Shown here: positions 33,255-44,033 of the stretch, one piece after another
Position numbering within the stretch: the first letter of the stretch is position 1
Layout of the letters: each line of letters begins with the position of its first letter
Source: Pomphorhynchus laevis
Taxonomy: Eukaryota; Acanthocephala; Palaeacanthocephala; Echinorhynchida; Pomphorhynchidae
Length of the DNA: 64,000 bases
Reading direction: 5' to 3'
Assembly: GCA_012934845.2 (NCBI GenBank)
Contig: WNNJ02001667.1
Coordinates: forward strand, 62,001-126,000
The notes under the pieces: model-generated
What the model saw: only the letters and a program-made list of their open reading frames with translations
What the model was told of the DNA's origin: nothing
Database searches by the model: none
Position numbers and translations under genes: made by a program

Positions 33255-34257
33255 AATCTATTTTATATCTATTGTTAATTTTTACATATTTTAATGTAAT
33301 ATTTTCAATCTAGCTTGTAATAATTTAAATCTACAATTTTTTGTTTTAAAATAATCAAAAAGAAAAACTTTACATCAAACATAAATCACTTTTTCGGGTT
33401 TGCAACTTTCTTTTATTAATCCTGATGAGTCATGTTACGTCACATTATTGCAAAGAACTCAAAATTTGAAATTTTTTTCGGAAATTGTTAACTAATTTGG
33501 TTTGAACAACTTACGATTTCTTCATGAGATCTTAATTCTATGTTCCAATTATATTTATAATTTCATTTGGCTGCATAAATATATGATTCAAATACGCTTT
33601 AGTAAACCCATATCGTTTTTTATGGTTTTTCTTCGGAATTTCTATCTACATTAATATCTGTAAGTCACAATAGATTGATAATGAGCGGTTTAAAATTTTA
33701 AAATGCACAAGTGTTACAAATTTATCACCCTTACTATTTGTAAATCTACCCAGGTATTATAAAATCCAAGTCAATTTACATTACATTGTTCATTGAACAT
33801 TACATCGTTGGAAAGCTTTATAGTCCAATATTGTTCAACAACCAAACACACAATTTGACAGCAAACAAACGCACTATTTTGATTTCTTATCTTTAAAAAT
33901 ATCAATTAAAAAGTAGAAATCGATAATTTTCATTGAAATATAATTATATGTATATATTAAAACAATATATTATTTTTTTTAATTTTTTTATATTAATAAG
34001 TAGTGTACAGTGATGCTGATAGGATTCAAACAACCACACGAGGATAATATATCAAACCTACCAATGAAGAATAGCGGCTCGTGTAAGCAATATTTACAAT
34101 AGTATTAAAATAATATTTAAATACATATAATTAATATAAGTTTAATTAATATATCATGACATTTCTTGCAATTTGCAAATGTGGCGTTTACTGCAACATT
34201 TGCTTTTACAGCGCACATTTAGATTTCAAATATTTCATAATCCTTTAGCTTATTTGA
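33255..34257. other. AT-rich intergenic region
   Basis: The MCM6 3' UTR should lie in the first few hundred bases, but no canonical AATAAA was found there. A long A/T-only run lies near 33930-33995. No other signal. Confidence 0.5.
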
Positions 34258-34266
34258 TTGCAGGAA

Positions 34267-35487
34267 ATGATTATCATTAAATCAACATCTATGACAGAAA
34301 AAATTGTAAAAAAATTTACCATCGGTGCTTCAAACAACTTACAAAATCAAGCTAATATGGAACGGAACTCAGGTATTTCCAATGTAACATCGAATTTTCA
34401 AGCCAAAGAAAACATGGTTAGTCCTATTTCGTCTAATTTTTTAATCTCAAGCACGGATGGAGAACTCCCTCCTGTGCCTAAAGTGGTGAATCTGGTAATA
34501 ATCAGACTTCTTCAACCATTCGAAAGGAAGAATCTTTTCAATATTTTTCTGAGAGAGTTTACAAGCTCTTATAAGAAGAGAATTCTATTTAATTCGATAA
34601 AATATTTAGATTCCGAAATCCGGGTTTCTTTCAGCTCTCCAGATCTGGCAGCATCGTACCTAGAATTTTTCGAAACACACCTAAAAGAATTTGGGTCAAC
34701 TACTTACAGGCCTATTCAGGCGACTATGAAAATTAATAATTTTCCGCCCTTCGCAACGGAGGAAGATATCATTGCTCTCACATCTGAGTTCAAAATTCAT
34801 AATATTCGCCCAATCATGGGCAAGAAAGGCCAGGCTATACCAATAGCATTCTGTTCTACCGCAGTCGATCAGGCGGAATGTCTGGCTAAAAGCAAATGTG
34901 ACCCCTTTCTGGGGTACAATCTTTCTTTCAATATCGTAGATGCTGATGACTTAACATACCCCCATTGCAATGGGTGCCACCTCTGGGGGCACTGGTCCTC
35001 GAACTGTACTAGGCCCCATACGTGTGGGGTTTGCAGCTCTTCCGAAGTCCATGAGGGGAAATGTTCTCTCCCCCCTCTGTGTTCCAATTGTGGTGGTCAG
35101 CACCCGGCCTGGTCTAGAAGATGTCCTATCTTCAAAGAATACAAATTAAGGCATTGTGGGGCACCGGTCAAACCGGCCCACTTTGCCGCTGCCAGCTTAT
35201 CCAATTCAAACGGTGATGGTATGTCGGACACCGACATTTTCAAAATTGTTGACGCAAGACTACAGATATATAAAGACGAGATTCGAGCCTTAACGAACCA
35301 TCTGATAGCGAAATTCGAGGAGTCCCGTTCTCCTCCATCGACGATTCTTACCTCTTCAAAGAGAGCCCCCCGTTCTAAGAAGAGATCATCTTCTAAACAA
35401 AAGTTGGCTTCCTTGAAGTTGGCAAAGAAAGATGATATATGCTGTTCGTTTTTATCGCTAGAATGGAATATTAGCAGCTGGATCTAA
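34267..35487 (+). CDS. I/Jockey-like LINE ORF1 (gag-like RNA-binding protein), isolated
   Basis: An open frame of about 406 residues from ATG 34267. LINE ORF1 proteins of this type coat element RNA in the cytoplasm and nucleus. A central RRM-like part (PKVVNLVIIRLLQPF, FLREF, IRVSFSSPDLAASYLEFF, then AT-MKINNFPPFATEEDI) is followed by three CCHC-type knuckles: CNGCHLWGHWSSNC, CGVCSSSEVHEGKC and CSNCGGQHPAWSRRC (about residues 235-300). The end is Lys/Ser-rich and basic. It is homologous to the ORF1 at 48988-50310, which has an ORF2 next to it. Here no ORF2 follows; only diverged tandem repeats do. No stop or frameshift is visible, unlike almost every other element. It lies 1 kb downstream of MCM6. 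Confidence 0.75.
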   Translation: MIIIKSTSMTEKIVKKFTIGASNNLQNQANMERNSGISNVTSNFQAKENMVSPISSNFLISSTDGELPPVPKVVNLVIIRLLQPFERKNLFNIFLREFTSSYKKRILFNSIKYLDSEIRVSFSSPDLAASYLEFFETHLKEFGSTTYRPIQATMKINNFPPFATEEDIIALTSEFKIHNIRPIMGKKGQAIPIAFCSTAVDQAECLAKSKCDPFLGYNLSFNIVDADDLTYPHCNGCHLWGHWSSNCTRPHTCGVCSSSEVHEGKCSLPPLCSNCGGQHPAWSRRCPIFKEYKLRHCGAPVKPAHFAAASLSNSNGDGMSDTDIFKIVDARLQIYKDEIRALTNHLIAKFEESRSPPSTILTSSKRAPRSKKRSSSKQKLASLKLAKKDDICCSFLSLEWNISSWI

Positions 35488-35549
35488 AATGTTAAAAACT
35501 ACTTTTCGTACAAATAGCAGAAGTAAAGATATGCAATGCATATGGTGCA

Positions 35550-35950
35550 ACATTATACAAATTATGATACAGTACTTGAAAGTTTGCGATCCAGTTGCTG
35601 AATTCAAACTTTTAAATTGAAAACTAATTTATAATTTTCGTAATTTTTGAATATGTCTGTACAGAAGCGTCCGATATAAACAAAAAGTTTTCATTAATGA
35701 AAAACAACTATTGTAATTTTGCACAATAAGTTTTATCAAAACTTGTCTACAATTTACGATACAGATTATGATACAATTCCTGAAGACATATGCTTGCCCT
35801 CCACCTGCTAAATTCGAATGTTAAACTCAAAAATATTTTTTAAAATAATTTTGGTAAATTTTGGATAAGTCAGTACAGAAGAGTTTTAAATAAAAAAGAC
35901 TTAATGAGAAATAACCTTTCCTATCTTACATATAATTTTTTATATATCAT
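35550..35950. repeat. Diverged tandem repeat, about 204-bp period
   Basis: GATACAGTACTTGAA at 35566 and GATACAATTCCTGAAG at 35770 open two units that also share a CTG-AATTC stretch, AATATGTC/ATAAGTC, GTACAGAAG and ATTAATGA-like ends. About 65% identical. Directly follows the isolated ORF1, so it may belong to that element's 3' region. Confidence 0.55.
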
Positions 35951-36121
35951 AGTCTATAAGCTTGATTCTAAACTTCAGCTGTTATCCAAAGTTAATGCTT
36001 GAACAATTTTTGCCAACCAAAAAATGTGATGATCAATTACAAAAATACAAATTCTCGATCAAATAATTTAATATCCTTTTTAGAATTTAGATCCTGTGAT
36101 CAAGAATTTTGCGAATAATTT

Positions 36122-36447
36122 TAACAAATAATTTGTGCTCGTGAACAATAGGATGACGATAATTCAGGTATATTTGTTGTCGATGTCGCCTATTCAGATT
36201 TATCCAAACCATTTGATCGCGTTCCATTTGGATCATGCACTTATTGAATTGTCGACAATTTTGTGTGAGAGTAGGTAATGCTTTGTCATCTCAAAGCAGT
36301 GTTATACATAGTGTATCTCATGAACAGTTCTCGGCCAATTACTATTTTGCATTGTTATAAATGAGTTGTTGAAATTGCTCAATGCAGCACAAATAATTTA
36401 ATACCCTTAGAATTTAGATCCTCTGAACAAGGATTTTGATCTCTCAA
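36122..36447 (+). repeat. Duplicate piece of a CR1-like RT (partner 37939-38267)
   Basis: About 97% identical to 37939-38267. Both copies read a drifted motif A (DLSKPFDRVP) and SRTVLGQLLFCIVINELL (motif B). The second copy sits in a longer RT relic; this one is detached by 1.8 kb. Confidence 0.8.
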
Positions 36448-36984
36448 TTGAAGAACAATATAAGATCAAAGATCATTTGCTATAAAAAACTTTTTTCTTT
36501 TTGTGCTTTTTTCCTATTTTGTATTATAATAAGATGTACAAACATGAAATTGTGTTCCTGATAATATCGTGGACATATCCCATACTAAATCATTCAAGAT
36601 ACAGCTTATGCGTTGGATGAGTTGCAAACGTACTCCTTGGCTGCTGAACTACTCGTGGTGTTAGTCGTTTCTGCGACGAAGATTACTGATGTGTATTTTT
36701 ATCCTATTTTGTGATTTTCCTATTTTGTAATATAATAAGATGTACCAGATAATCAAATTTCATCAGAGTAAATACGTCATTAGCATATATTTGGTCTCGC
36801 TACTTTGCTGGGTCTGGAAATGCTTGCCGAAACCTGACAACACAACAGTTCGTCCTGATGACCTCTATTCCTTATTCGAATACATCGTATGTTATTTATT
36901 GGTCAATTCATAAAAATTAATTTTTATTTTTAATTTTAACTTGATATAAATAATATAAAATCTTATATAATTATATAATAATAC
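36448..36984. other. AT-rich spacer
   Basis: Two short repeats of CCTATTTTGTATTATAATAAGATGTAC type at about 36510-36540 and 36710-36745. Otherwise nothing recognised. Confidence 0.45.
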
Positions 36985-37345
36985 AAATTTATTTAATGTG
37001 GCAAATGCGTACAATCTGTACGCTTACAAGTCCACAAACAAAAATGAGAAAGTCAAGCAGATAAATTGTTTAAATGGGATCGGATTTGTCGTTTGAAGCA
37101 CTGCAGTGAAGTTGATTGGCGTATATGAATGGGCAAATGATTCCACGATCGAGGAGCAGCCACCAGGAAGGAGCGGAGTTCAAAGGAGGTAGAGTAGTTT
37201 GGGACATGTAAAAGAAGGGAATTACAGGAACGCAAGGAACAGTAAACAGGACGAGAATTATCAAGAAAAGGAAGGTTGAGAAATGAAGGGGTATGAAAAG
37301 TTACAAGACGGAAAGCAACGATAAGAAGACGAATTTGAACATGAG
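36985..37345 (-). mobile_element. L2-like LINE copy C, 5'-truncated
   Basis: Carries the RT C-terminus (LLHVPNYSTSFELRSFLVAA, RSWNHLPIHIR, FKRQIRSHL) with TAG/TAA ends, then the L2 3' hairpin (37007-37023 on the plus strand) and the TTTAATGTGGC terminus. It retains the about 240-bp C-terminal region missing from L2-B. The 5' cut is near 37345, in the FKFVFLSL stretch. Confidence 0.75.
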
Positions 37346-37429
37346 TATAATTAAATACTTAAAATTTAAGTATTGTAGGATCAGTTATTTGATCTGATTT
37401 ATATAGTGAGTACATACAAATTTGCAATG

Positions 37430-38520
37430 AATGTAATCCTTTAAAATTAAAAAAGAGATACAGTATGTGAATGATGTTGCCGTGTATTTAGGACACACAC
37501 AAGCAATTTTAGAATCAAAAGTATTTAATAGTGTCGGAAACGAATTTGTCGACGGTACTATGAAATTAGCTGAAGTGTTTGCTGATGTGTTTGCACTATC
37601 TTTGTCACAATAGAAGTTGAAACGGAGCTATCCAAGTTATCTAAATATGTGTCAGCTGGTTATAACGGTATCCCCACTTATGTCCTTAATATCTTGAAAT
37701 GTATACAGACATACCCGCTTTCAAAATTATTTAACATTTCTCGAAATATGCCGATGATACCAGATGATTGAAAATCGGCGATTGTGGTACAACCAAAAAC
37801 GATAACAGCTTGTGATATAGATATCTTTAGGCCTATAAGTTGAATATCTCCTGTAAGATACTTTAGAGAATTGCTCACAAAAGGTTAATAAGCGTATTGG
37901 ATTCAATAACCTACTTGAGCGACATGGCCGCTCATGTCTAACAAATAATTTGTGCTCGTGAACAATAGGATGACGATAATTCAGGTATATTTGTTGTCGA
38001 TGTCGCCTATTCAGATTTATCCAAGCCATTTGATCGCGTTCTATTTGGATCATGCACTTATTGAGTTGTCGACAATTTTGTGCGAGAATAGGTAATGTTT
38101 TGTCATCTCAAAGCAGTGTTATACATAGTGTATCTCATGAACAGTTCTCGGCCAATTACTATTTTGCATTGTTATAAATGAGTTGTTGAAATTGCTCAAT
38201 GTACCCCAAATAATTTAATACCCTTCTTAGAATTTAGATCCTCTGAACAAGGATTTTGATCTCTCAAAATCCTTGCTGATGAAATTATTCAATGTACCGA
38301 ACTTAGCTTATGCTGATGATTTGAAGTTGCGGAATACGATCTCAACTGAACAAGATTGTTTGTCATTGCTGTGTGACTTTGGTTAAGTGTATAAATCGAG
38401 TTTTACTACAGAAGTATCATTAAATCTGAGGTGTAAGATGTGAATTTAGGTCGTAGATGCAAAGGATACTACCCCTAAATAATTAGTTTAAAAGAACTCA
38501 AGATATTTATGACAAATTGT
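37430..38520 (+). pseudogene. CR1-like LINE RT relic
   Basis: Plus frames give AGYNGIPTYVL and NMPMIPDDWKSAIV-like fingers (about 37650-37790), FRPIS near 37830, motif A DLSKPFDRV near 38020, motif B TVLGQLLFCIVINELL near 38140 and motif C AYADDLKLRNT near 38310. The catalytic ADD is intact, but several stops and frame changes occur. Part of the centre is duplicated at 36122. A perfect 12-bp fold-back lies between motifs B and C. Confidence 0.6.
38248..38275. repeat. Perfect 12-bp fold-back in RT relic
   Basis: CAAGGATTTTGA and TCAAAATCCTTG are exact reverse complements around the loop TCTC. In the sister piece at 36.4 kb the right arm is absent, so this arm was added after or during duplication. 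Confidence 0.85.
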
Positions 38521-39046
38521 GACGAGGGATTTTGCTCATTTATCTTTAAATACACGACATTATTACCATGTTCAGTCAGGCAAAGCTAGGAAAATTATGC
38601 ACACTATCAATTTTTTTCTTCTGATTATAACTACATTTTCGCTCAGGCTGATGTTCAACTCGTTAGCGCGACTAATACTTGATTCTTGCTCCCGTATTAG
38701 TTTCCATGAACTCGAACTGAATGCTGTCGATGGAGTTCTGAGTCCTGAGAGACTCAAAGTAATCGGCATATTCGACATGAATATGATATTGCTGTTTATC
38801 AAACTGGTTGCAATGTGGAAATTATTGCGCAAATTTGATGGATATTTTTAACTATTATAGCTTGTGATAATCAATAGTGGAAAATATCGCCTGTCACAAG
38901 ATTGTTCAGAGGGAATGTTAACGTGCGTGATAGTCGTTATGGTTAAATACATTGTCGCCTCTACAACGCCGATTTTATCTAAAGAGCGATTACGATTATG
39001 TCTGGAACAAATGGATGATTAGCTATCTTATCCATGATTTTATTAA
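38521..39046. other. Spacer, no supported gene
   Basis: Overlapping frames on both strands show no known motif. Confidence 0.45.
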
Positions 39047-39269
39047 CTATATTCTTATTATATAAAGTTATTTATATTAACTTTATCTTCATTTTGCTTA
39101 ATTTTAATCTTTTTTATTTTGGTGAGCAGACTTGACAATCATATAGCTATATTCTTATTATATAAAGTTATTTATATAAACTTTATCTTCATTTTGCTTA
39201 ATTTTAATCTTTTTTATTTTGGTGAGCAGACTTGACAATCATATAGGCTTTGTCTTGCAAAGCCTATAT
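39047..39269. repeat. Exact 100-bp tandem duplication with terminal hairpin
   Basis: Units 39047-39146 and 39147-39246 differ at about one base. At the end, ATATAGGCTTTG (39241-39252) and CAAAGCCTATAT (39258-39269) form a perfect 12-bp stem with a 5-nt loop. Confidence 0.9.
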
Positions 39270-39279
39270 GTTCGAAGCC

Positions 39280-39610
39280 TTTGTTCGAGGTCGATAGTAT
39301 TTCCAATAGTGAGTCCGATATTATCAACAGATAGTTCGTATAAATATAAATCTTGATGGTGCCACTTTTTTGTCTCTTATAAAAAGTCACTTATAAATAA
39401 CGAAAACATTAGATGACTTAGAGGGTCGCCCTTGAAGCACTCGACTTCCTGTTTTATTTGGTCTGTGAAGGCTACACTATCGAAAAATCACACACAATTA
39501 GGAGTTAGAAGCTTAAACAGTTATTCTACGCAATCGGGGTTTATATGATACCCATTAATTAGCTCAACGCATAGAATTTCTCGATTTACTTTATCAAATG
39601 TTTTAGAGAA
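39280..39610 (-). pseudogene. LINE RT palm scrap (RTE/Jockey-like motif B)
   Basis: Minus frames read KTFDKVNREIL, then VECFKGDPLSHLMFSLFISDF. This is motif A and the KQGDPLSPLLF-type motif B of a LINE different from the L2 and CR1 copies here. A degraded copy cut by the PLE 3' block. Confidence 0.5.
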
Positions 39611-39905
39611 TTAAATCAGTTAACTGAGTCTATGTATTTAATATAATTATAAAATAAACAAAACATAATAATGCTAAATCAAAATTTAATAATTAAATAA
39701 TAAAATTAATAATTGTTTTTAGATTTTTTATATTTTATAATAAGTAAAAATAAAAAAAAATAAAATTTAAAATAAACGTCATTTTTATGAATTGACTAAT
39801 AAATAACATACGATGTATCAGAATAAAAATTAGAGGTCATCTGGAGGAAGTGCTATGCTATCATGCGTCGATCCCGATATATCGTTATAGATATAACAAT
39901 AGAAT
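39611..39905. repeat. PLE 3' block, copy 1 (partial)
   Basis: Matches 50732-51205 and 52008-52475 (AACTGAGTCTA start, AAAATAAACG-type runs, GGTCATC-GGAGGAA-TGCTATG). The structured end is truncated and replaced by other sequence before the RT stop. Confidence 0.65.
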
Positions 39906-41075
39906 TTAATTTCTATATATTGATTTTCTGTTTGAATGTATTTTTATAGTAACTAGTTTAAAATATGTATCTATTAAATTATTTAAATAATTTTGAAGAA
40001 AGCTAATATCATTACATATTGTTGCAATTCTTAAAATTTCATTATTTAATGTATTATATTTTATATTATATGGTATGCATGAATGCTTATGCAAAAATAT
40101 GTTTATTGTAAATTTAAATATGTCATCTTTACGATATAAATTAATAGTAGTTTTAGTTAATGTTAATTTAATGTTCATATCTAGATATACACCTTCTTTA
40201 TCATTAATATTGGTTTTGTTAAGAATAAGGCTTTCTGGATAAATGTGCTCACTAATTGAATAAAAATTATTAGAATTAAATACACATATATCATCAATGT
40301 ATCGAAACATATATTTCATATCTTTATATAGTTTAGATTTAGTTTTTACACAGTTATGAACAAATTCATATTCTATAAAGCTTAAAAACAAGTCAGCTAT
40401 AATTGGGCTACTATTTCCACCCATTGGAACACCTTTTACTTGTCTAAATATAAATGTTCCTACTTTTAAATAATTTTGATTTATCAAAATATTTAAGGAT
40501 TCTATTAATTTAATTTTATCCATATATTTATATTTACTTGATGGCTTAATTTTTGTTGGATAGGCGTTATAATTATTATAACATATATATGTATATCTTT
40601 TTCCGAATATAAGATAAATAAATTTTACTAACGCTTCTTTAATATCTACTAAATCTAGATTTGTATAAAGCATACTAAAATCGTAGATATTTATATTTTG
40701 AAAATTTATTCCTTTTGTCTATTCTAAAAATTCTGTTGTAGAATTAATACTGAAATAGTGTTTTATACCAGTATTAATTTCGATTACCTTGCAATATTTT
40801 TAAAATGTGCTTTAATTACTTTAAGTATTTTATTCATATAAATAGAAAGTGTTTTCTATGTACATTTAAACGCACTACATATGAACCTAGGTTTTATTGG
40901 ATCTTTTTGTAATTTTGGATTCCAATATAATATAGGTATAGTTTTATTATCTGATTCAATCTTTATACCCTTTTTATCCATTCTAAAACAGTGACTTGTA
41001 ATAATTGTTTCTAAACTCAACTCACTACGTTCATATTGGATTTACATTTAAATCATTAGAATTAACCTCTTTTAT
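39906..41075 (-). pseudogene. Penelope-like element reverse transcriptase
   Basis: PLE RTs are related to telomerase and copy their RNA onto DNA ends. The C-terminal 255-residue frame (39906-40673) has FSMLYTNLD (motif A), GVPMGGNSSPIIADLFLSF (motif B), FRYIDDICVF (catalytic YIDD at about 40290-40301) and YLDMNI. Upstream, PILYWNPKLQKDPIKPRFI near 40940 is the N-terminal PLE box. The frame is broken near 40700. No GIY-YIG domain follows the RT: the protein ends and the 3' block begins. The YW-PKL-K-P--PRFI box is like PLEs of cnidarians and other invertebrates. A gypsy relic cuts it upstream. Confidence 0.8.
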
Positions 41076-41099
41076 TAGTATATCATAATAAAGCTTTTT

Positions 41100-42200
41100 G
41101 CATATGAAGACAAAGTTATTACTAGCTTACAAAAAGCGTACGAACTTGTATTCTGCTTCCTTGATGGTCACATCGGTGGTACAGCAGTAAAGTATAGCGG
41201 ATCCGTAGTCACTGGACGTCATGAACACTTTGTGCTTGAAGGGAATTCTTTTTAAATTTAAGCGAGTCGCCACCGTATTGTCAATAAAGTTCTCGCCGCT
41301 GCCCGTGTCTATTAACGCCATGACAGTAAAGTCGTTAAGACGTACTTTAATTTTTGCTTGGGCTATGTCGTTAGATTTGGCGGCAGATAATGAGAGGTTA
41401 GCGATAGACGGATATTGATTAGACTGTTCGATATTTGTTGCAGCGGAACGAGATTGAGCGGTGTGGTCTGACCGGCAGACAATCGAAAAGTGACCGATTT
41501 TATTGCATCTTCGACACCGCGCAAGGCTTGCGGAACATTTGCTCTGCGGGTGTCGTTCCCGTCCACAGTAAAATCATACATATTTTGCGTTCGAGACTAA
41601 AGCACAGGGTGGTGAAGTACCTTCGGTGTTACTTTGTTCGGAGACTGCTGACACATGTGCATTTGACATTCGATATTCTTCAGCATTTAATTACGCGGTC
41701 TTTAGTGTTCTGGCCTTTTCAACTGCAGCCAGCAAGGTGAGCTAGGGTACCTCAAGCAATCTTTGCCTAATGTCGCCAGATCTTAATCCAGAAATGAATG
41801 CGTCACGGACACATAAGCTGATATGTTCGTCGGCTTTTACATCTTTGAATTCGCAATTCTTGGCCAGCTGATCCAATGCCTAAACGAAATTATCTATTGA
41901 CTGGTTATTGGACTGTTTGCAGGAGCTTAGCAGAAAACGTGCAAATATTTCGTTTATTAGCTTAAGGTACAAGTCATTCAGTTGTTGTAGCGCGAGATTA
42001 TTGTCGTTGGTCGTTGAAATGTAGCTGTAGACGCTAGGTGACACGTAATTTATGAGTATATCAAGCTTATCGTTTTCGTTTAGGTCGGTACAGATACTTT
42101 TCGAAACGCTGTTTCCAATGTGTCCATGAATTTTCTGATCGGCTGTGTTGATCGGCGTTGCAAATGCTTCAGGTTTAAATATCTTGTCCATATCCCGTAA
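41100..42200 (-). mobile_element. Ty3/gypsy (Mag-like) relic: gag, zinc knuckle, protease
   Basis: Gag starts at about 42191 (MDKIFKPE). A CCHC knuckle lies near 41500-41590 (CRRCNKIGHFSIVC) and a retropepsin with ALIDTGSGENFID near 41290-41320. RT and integrase are absent. Broken at several points, and no LTR is recognised. An old fossil, distinct from the copy at 53.9-57.7 kb. Confidence 0.75.
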
Positions 42201-42429
42201 AGACCATCACAATAGTTGAGTAAACTGTGGTAAGAGGAAAGTCGATTACTTTTAATCAATTATCTAGAAATACACAATCATAAGTTATCACAATACGACA
42301 CTCATAAAGCTGAATTCGAACCAAATTCTAATGGTATGATATTTAAAAGTATGGACTCCTGATCCAAAAGCACTGTGCTATCAAATGAGGAAAAACAAGA
42401 ACATTTTTGGTGTAGCTTAGTCTATGACG

Positions 42430-42690
42430 CATATTAATACCGAAACTATACAACATTTTGAAAAAGAAACCAAACAAAATAATAGAGTTGTTTATAAAAT
42501 TTCTTGTTTAGAATGCGATTAAATACATGTGGGTCAAACAGGCCAACCATTAGAGACTAGATTAAAGCAACACAAATACACACTCAAAAAGGGCCATTAT
42601 AGACCATAGTTTAAATTTAGATCACAATATTGACTATAATGATACTGTTGTTTTACCTGACGTAACGTTAAATATTTTGTAAAGATGTTA
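42430..42690 (+). pseudogene. Penelope-like GIY-YIG endonuclease fragment
   Basis: Reads RVVYKISCLECD, then HVGQTGQPLETRLKQHK, then a second-half remnant (NIDYNDTVVLPD). The first Tyr of GIY is kept as VYK; YIG is read as HVG. One stop lies in the core and another after HYRP. Not linked to an RT. Confidence 0.65.
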
Positions 42691-43970
42691 TAAACGATTA
42701 TTATGTTTAAATTTTCTTTTCAATTTTTATACTTCATTTAATTTTTCTAGTAATTTTAATTATTATTTTTTATATTTTTTTCTATTTTTTCAAATTATTT
42801 AGTTTGAATAAAAATGTTGTGGCTATTATATTTTATTTGTTTCTAAACTATTCTGAATCATCCTTTTTTATTGTGATTTGTGTACCTTCAAAAGTTGCCG
42901 AATTCGTTTCAAAAATTCAAACAACAGGGAAAATATCTGGCCATTGCTAATAACAGAACACCGCTCCAAAGCAAATGGAGGCGATTGTTTTGAACTTTTT
43001 ATATAAGCAAAAAAATTGTAATACGACTAGATTCAACTAATTCAAACAAATTCGACATTGAATTTAAATTAATTATTTATTCATCGATTAGCTTAAGAAA
43101 TTAAATATTGGGATATTGAGTTCACTTAAATAAAAAAGACGTAATAAAATAGCAAGCAATATTCTAGTTCACCAATTAACAGTAATCTCAAGTATAACAT
43201 CTTATTTACATACTTATTCTTAAGTTAATAAAGAGTTACTTATGATTACTCTTGTATTTCAAAGCCTCATTATCAGTCCGAAATACATTTAAAGTACAAT
43301 AGCTATTTTAATTGTGTTACATCGTTAATCGTAAGAATATCAGGTGCTTAGAGATAAACTAAATAAAAATATTTAATTTCAAATGCTAGTAATTTTATTT
43401 TGTTTATGAGATATTAGTAAATTGAAGACAAGTCTATAAATGCTTCAAACAAGATTTCTAATTGTGAGCAATACGTTATCATAAGATTGGAAACAAATTT
43501 GAAATATTATTTTTTTTTGCTTGAAAAAGTTAATTGCAATATAAAAATTGGTACAATTTTACATTTTTATAATAAAATATCAAATAAAACATTTTATTTA
43601 AATTTATCATTTTTGTAAAGAATTTCAACGATCTTTGTGTATGCAAGTATTTTGTTGTATATTTTACATTTGCAAGAAATCAAAGGTCATGACTAACTTT
43701 AGAGATACATACACCTTCAGATTTAATAAACTCTTCATTTTAAAACTAGAAGCGCACAGTGATATAAAGTTCCTCTTGTATAGTCTATGACTGAGATAAA
43801 CATGAATAAAGCGAGTGTGCGTTTAAATCATTTTTAAATAAAACGAGGTGAATGAAAAGCATTATTCATTGAAATACAAAATTTAAAACGTCTGCTGATT
43901 TTTTAAAAATGTATTAAACCACTCTTTTTTTAATACACTTCTTGTGTGCCACGAAGTGTATTTTTAAAAG
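42691..43970. other. AT-rich region without recognised elements
   Basis: No retroelement motif in any frame. Together with 44034-45641 this is the longest such stretch in the window; it may be intergenic or intronic host sequence. Confidence 0.45.
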
Positions 43971-43977
43971 TATAAAT
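43971..43977 (+). promoter_or_regulatory. Candidate TATA box
   Basis: TATAAATA lies in an A/T-rich setting. About 56 bp downstream CAAGCAG-GTATGT (junction at 44033/44034) resembles an exon end and 5' splice site. Candidate start of the gene with coding exons near 45.6-46.1 kb. Weak evidence. Confidence 0.25.
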
Positions 43978-44033
43978 ACAAGAATTTCTTAAATTTTCTT
44001 TAAGTAAACGAAGATACGAAGAAAGACAAGCAG

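Noticed and set aside
38519-38851. 110-codon plus frame with hydrophobic N-terminus
   Set aside because: An open minus frame overlaps it, and there is no motif, splice signal or homology that I recognise. Probably chance.
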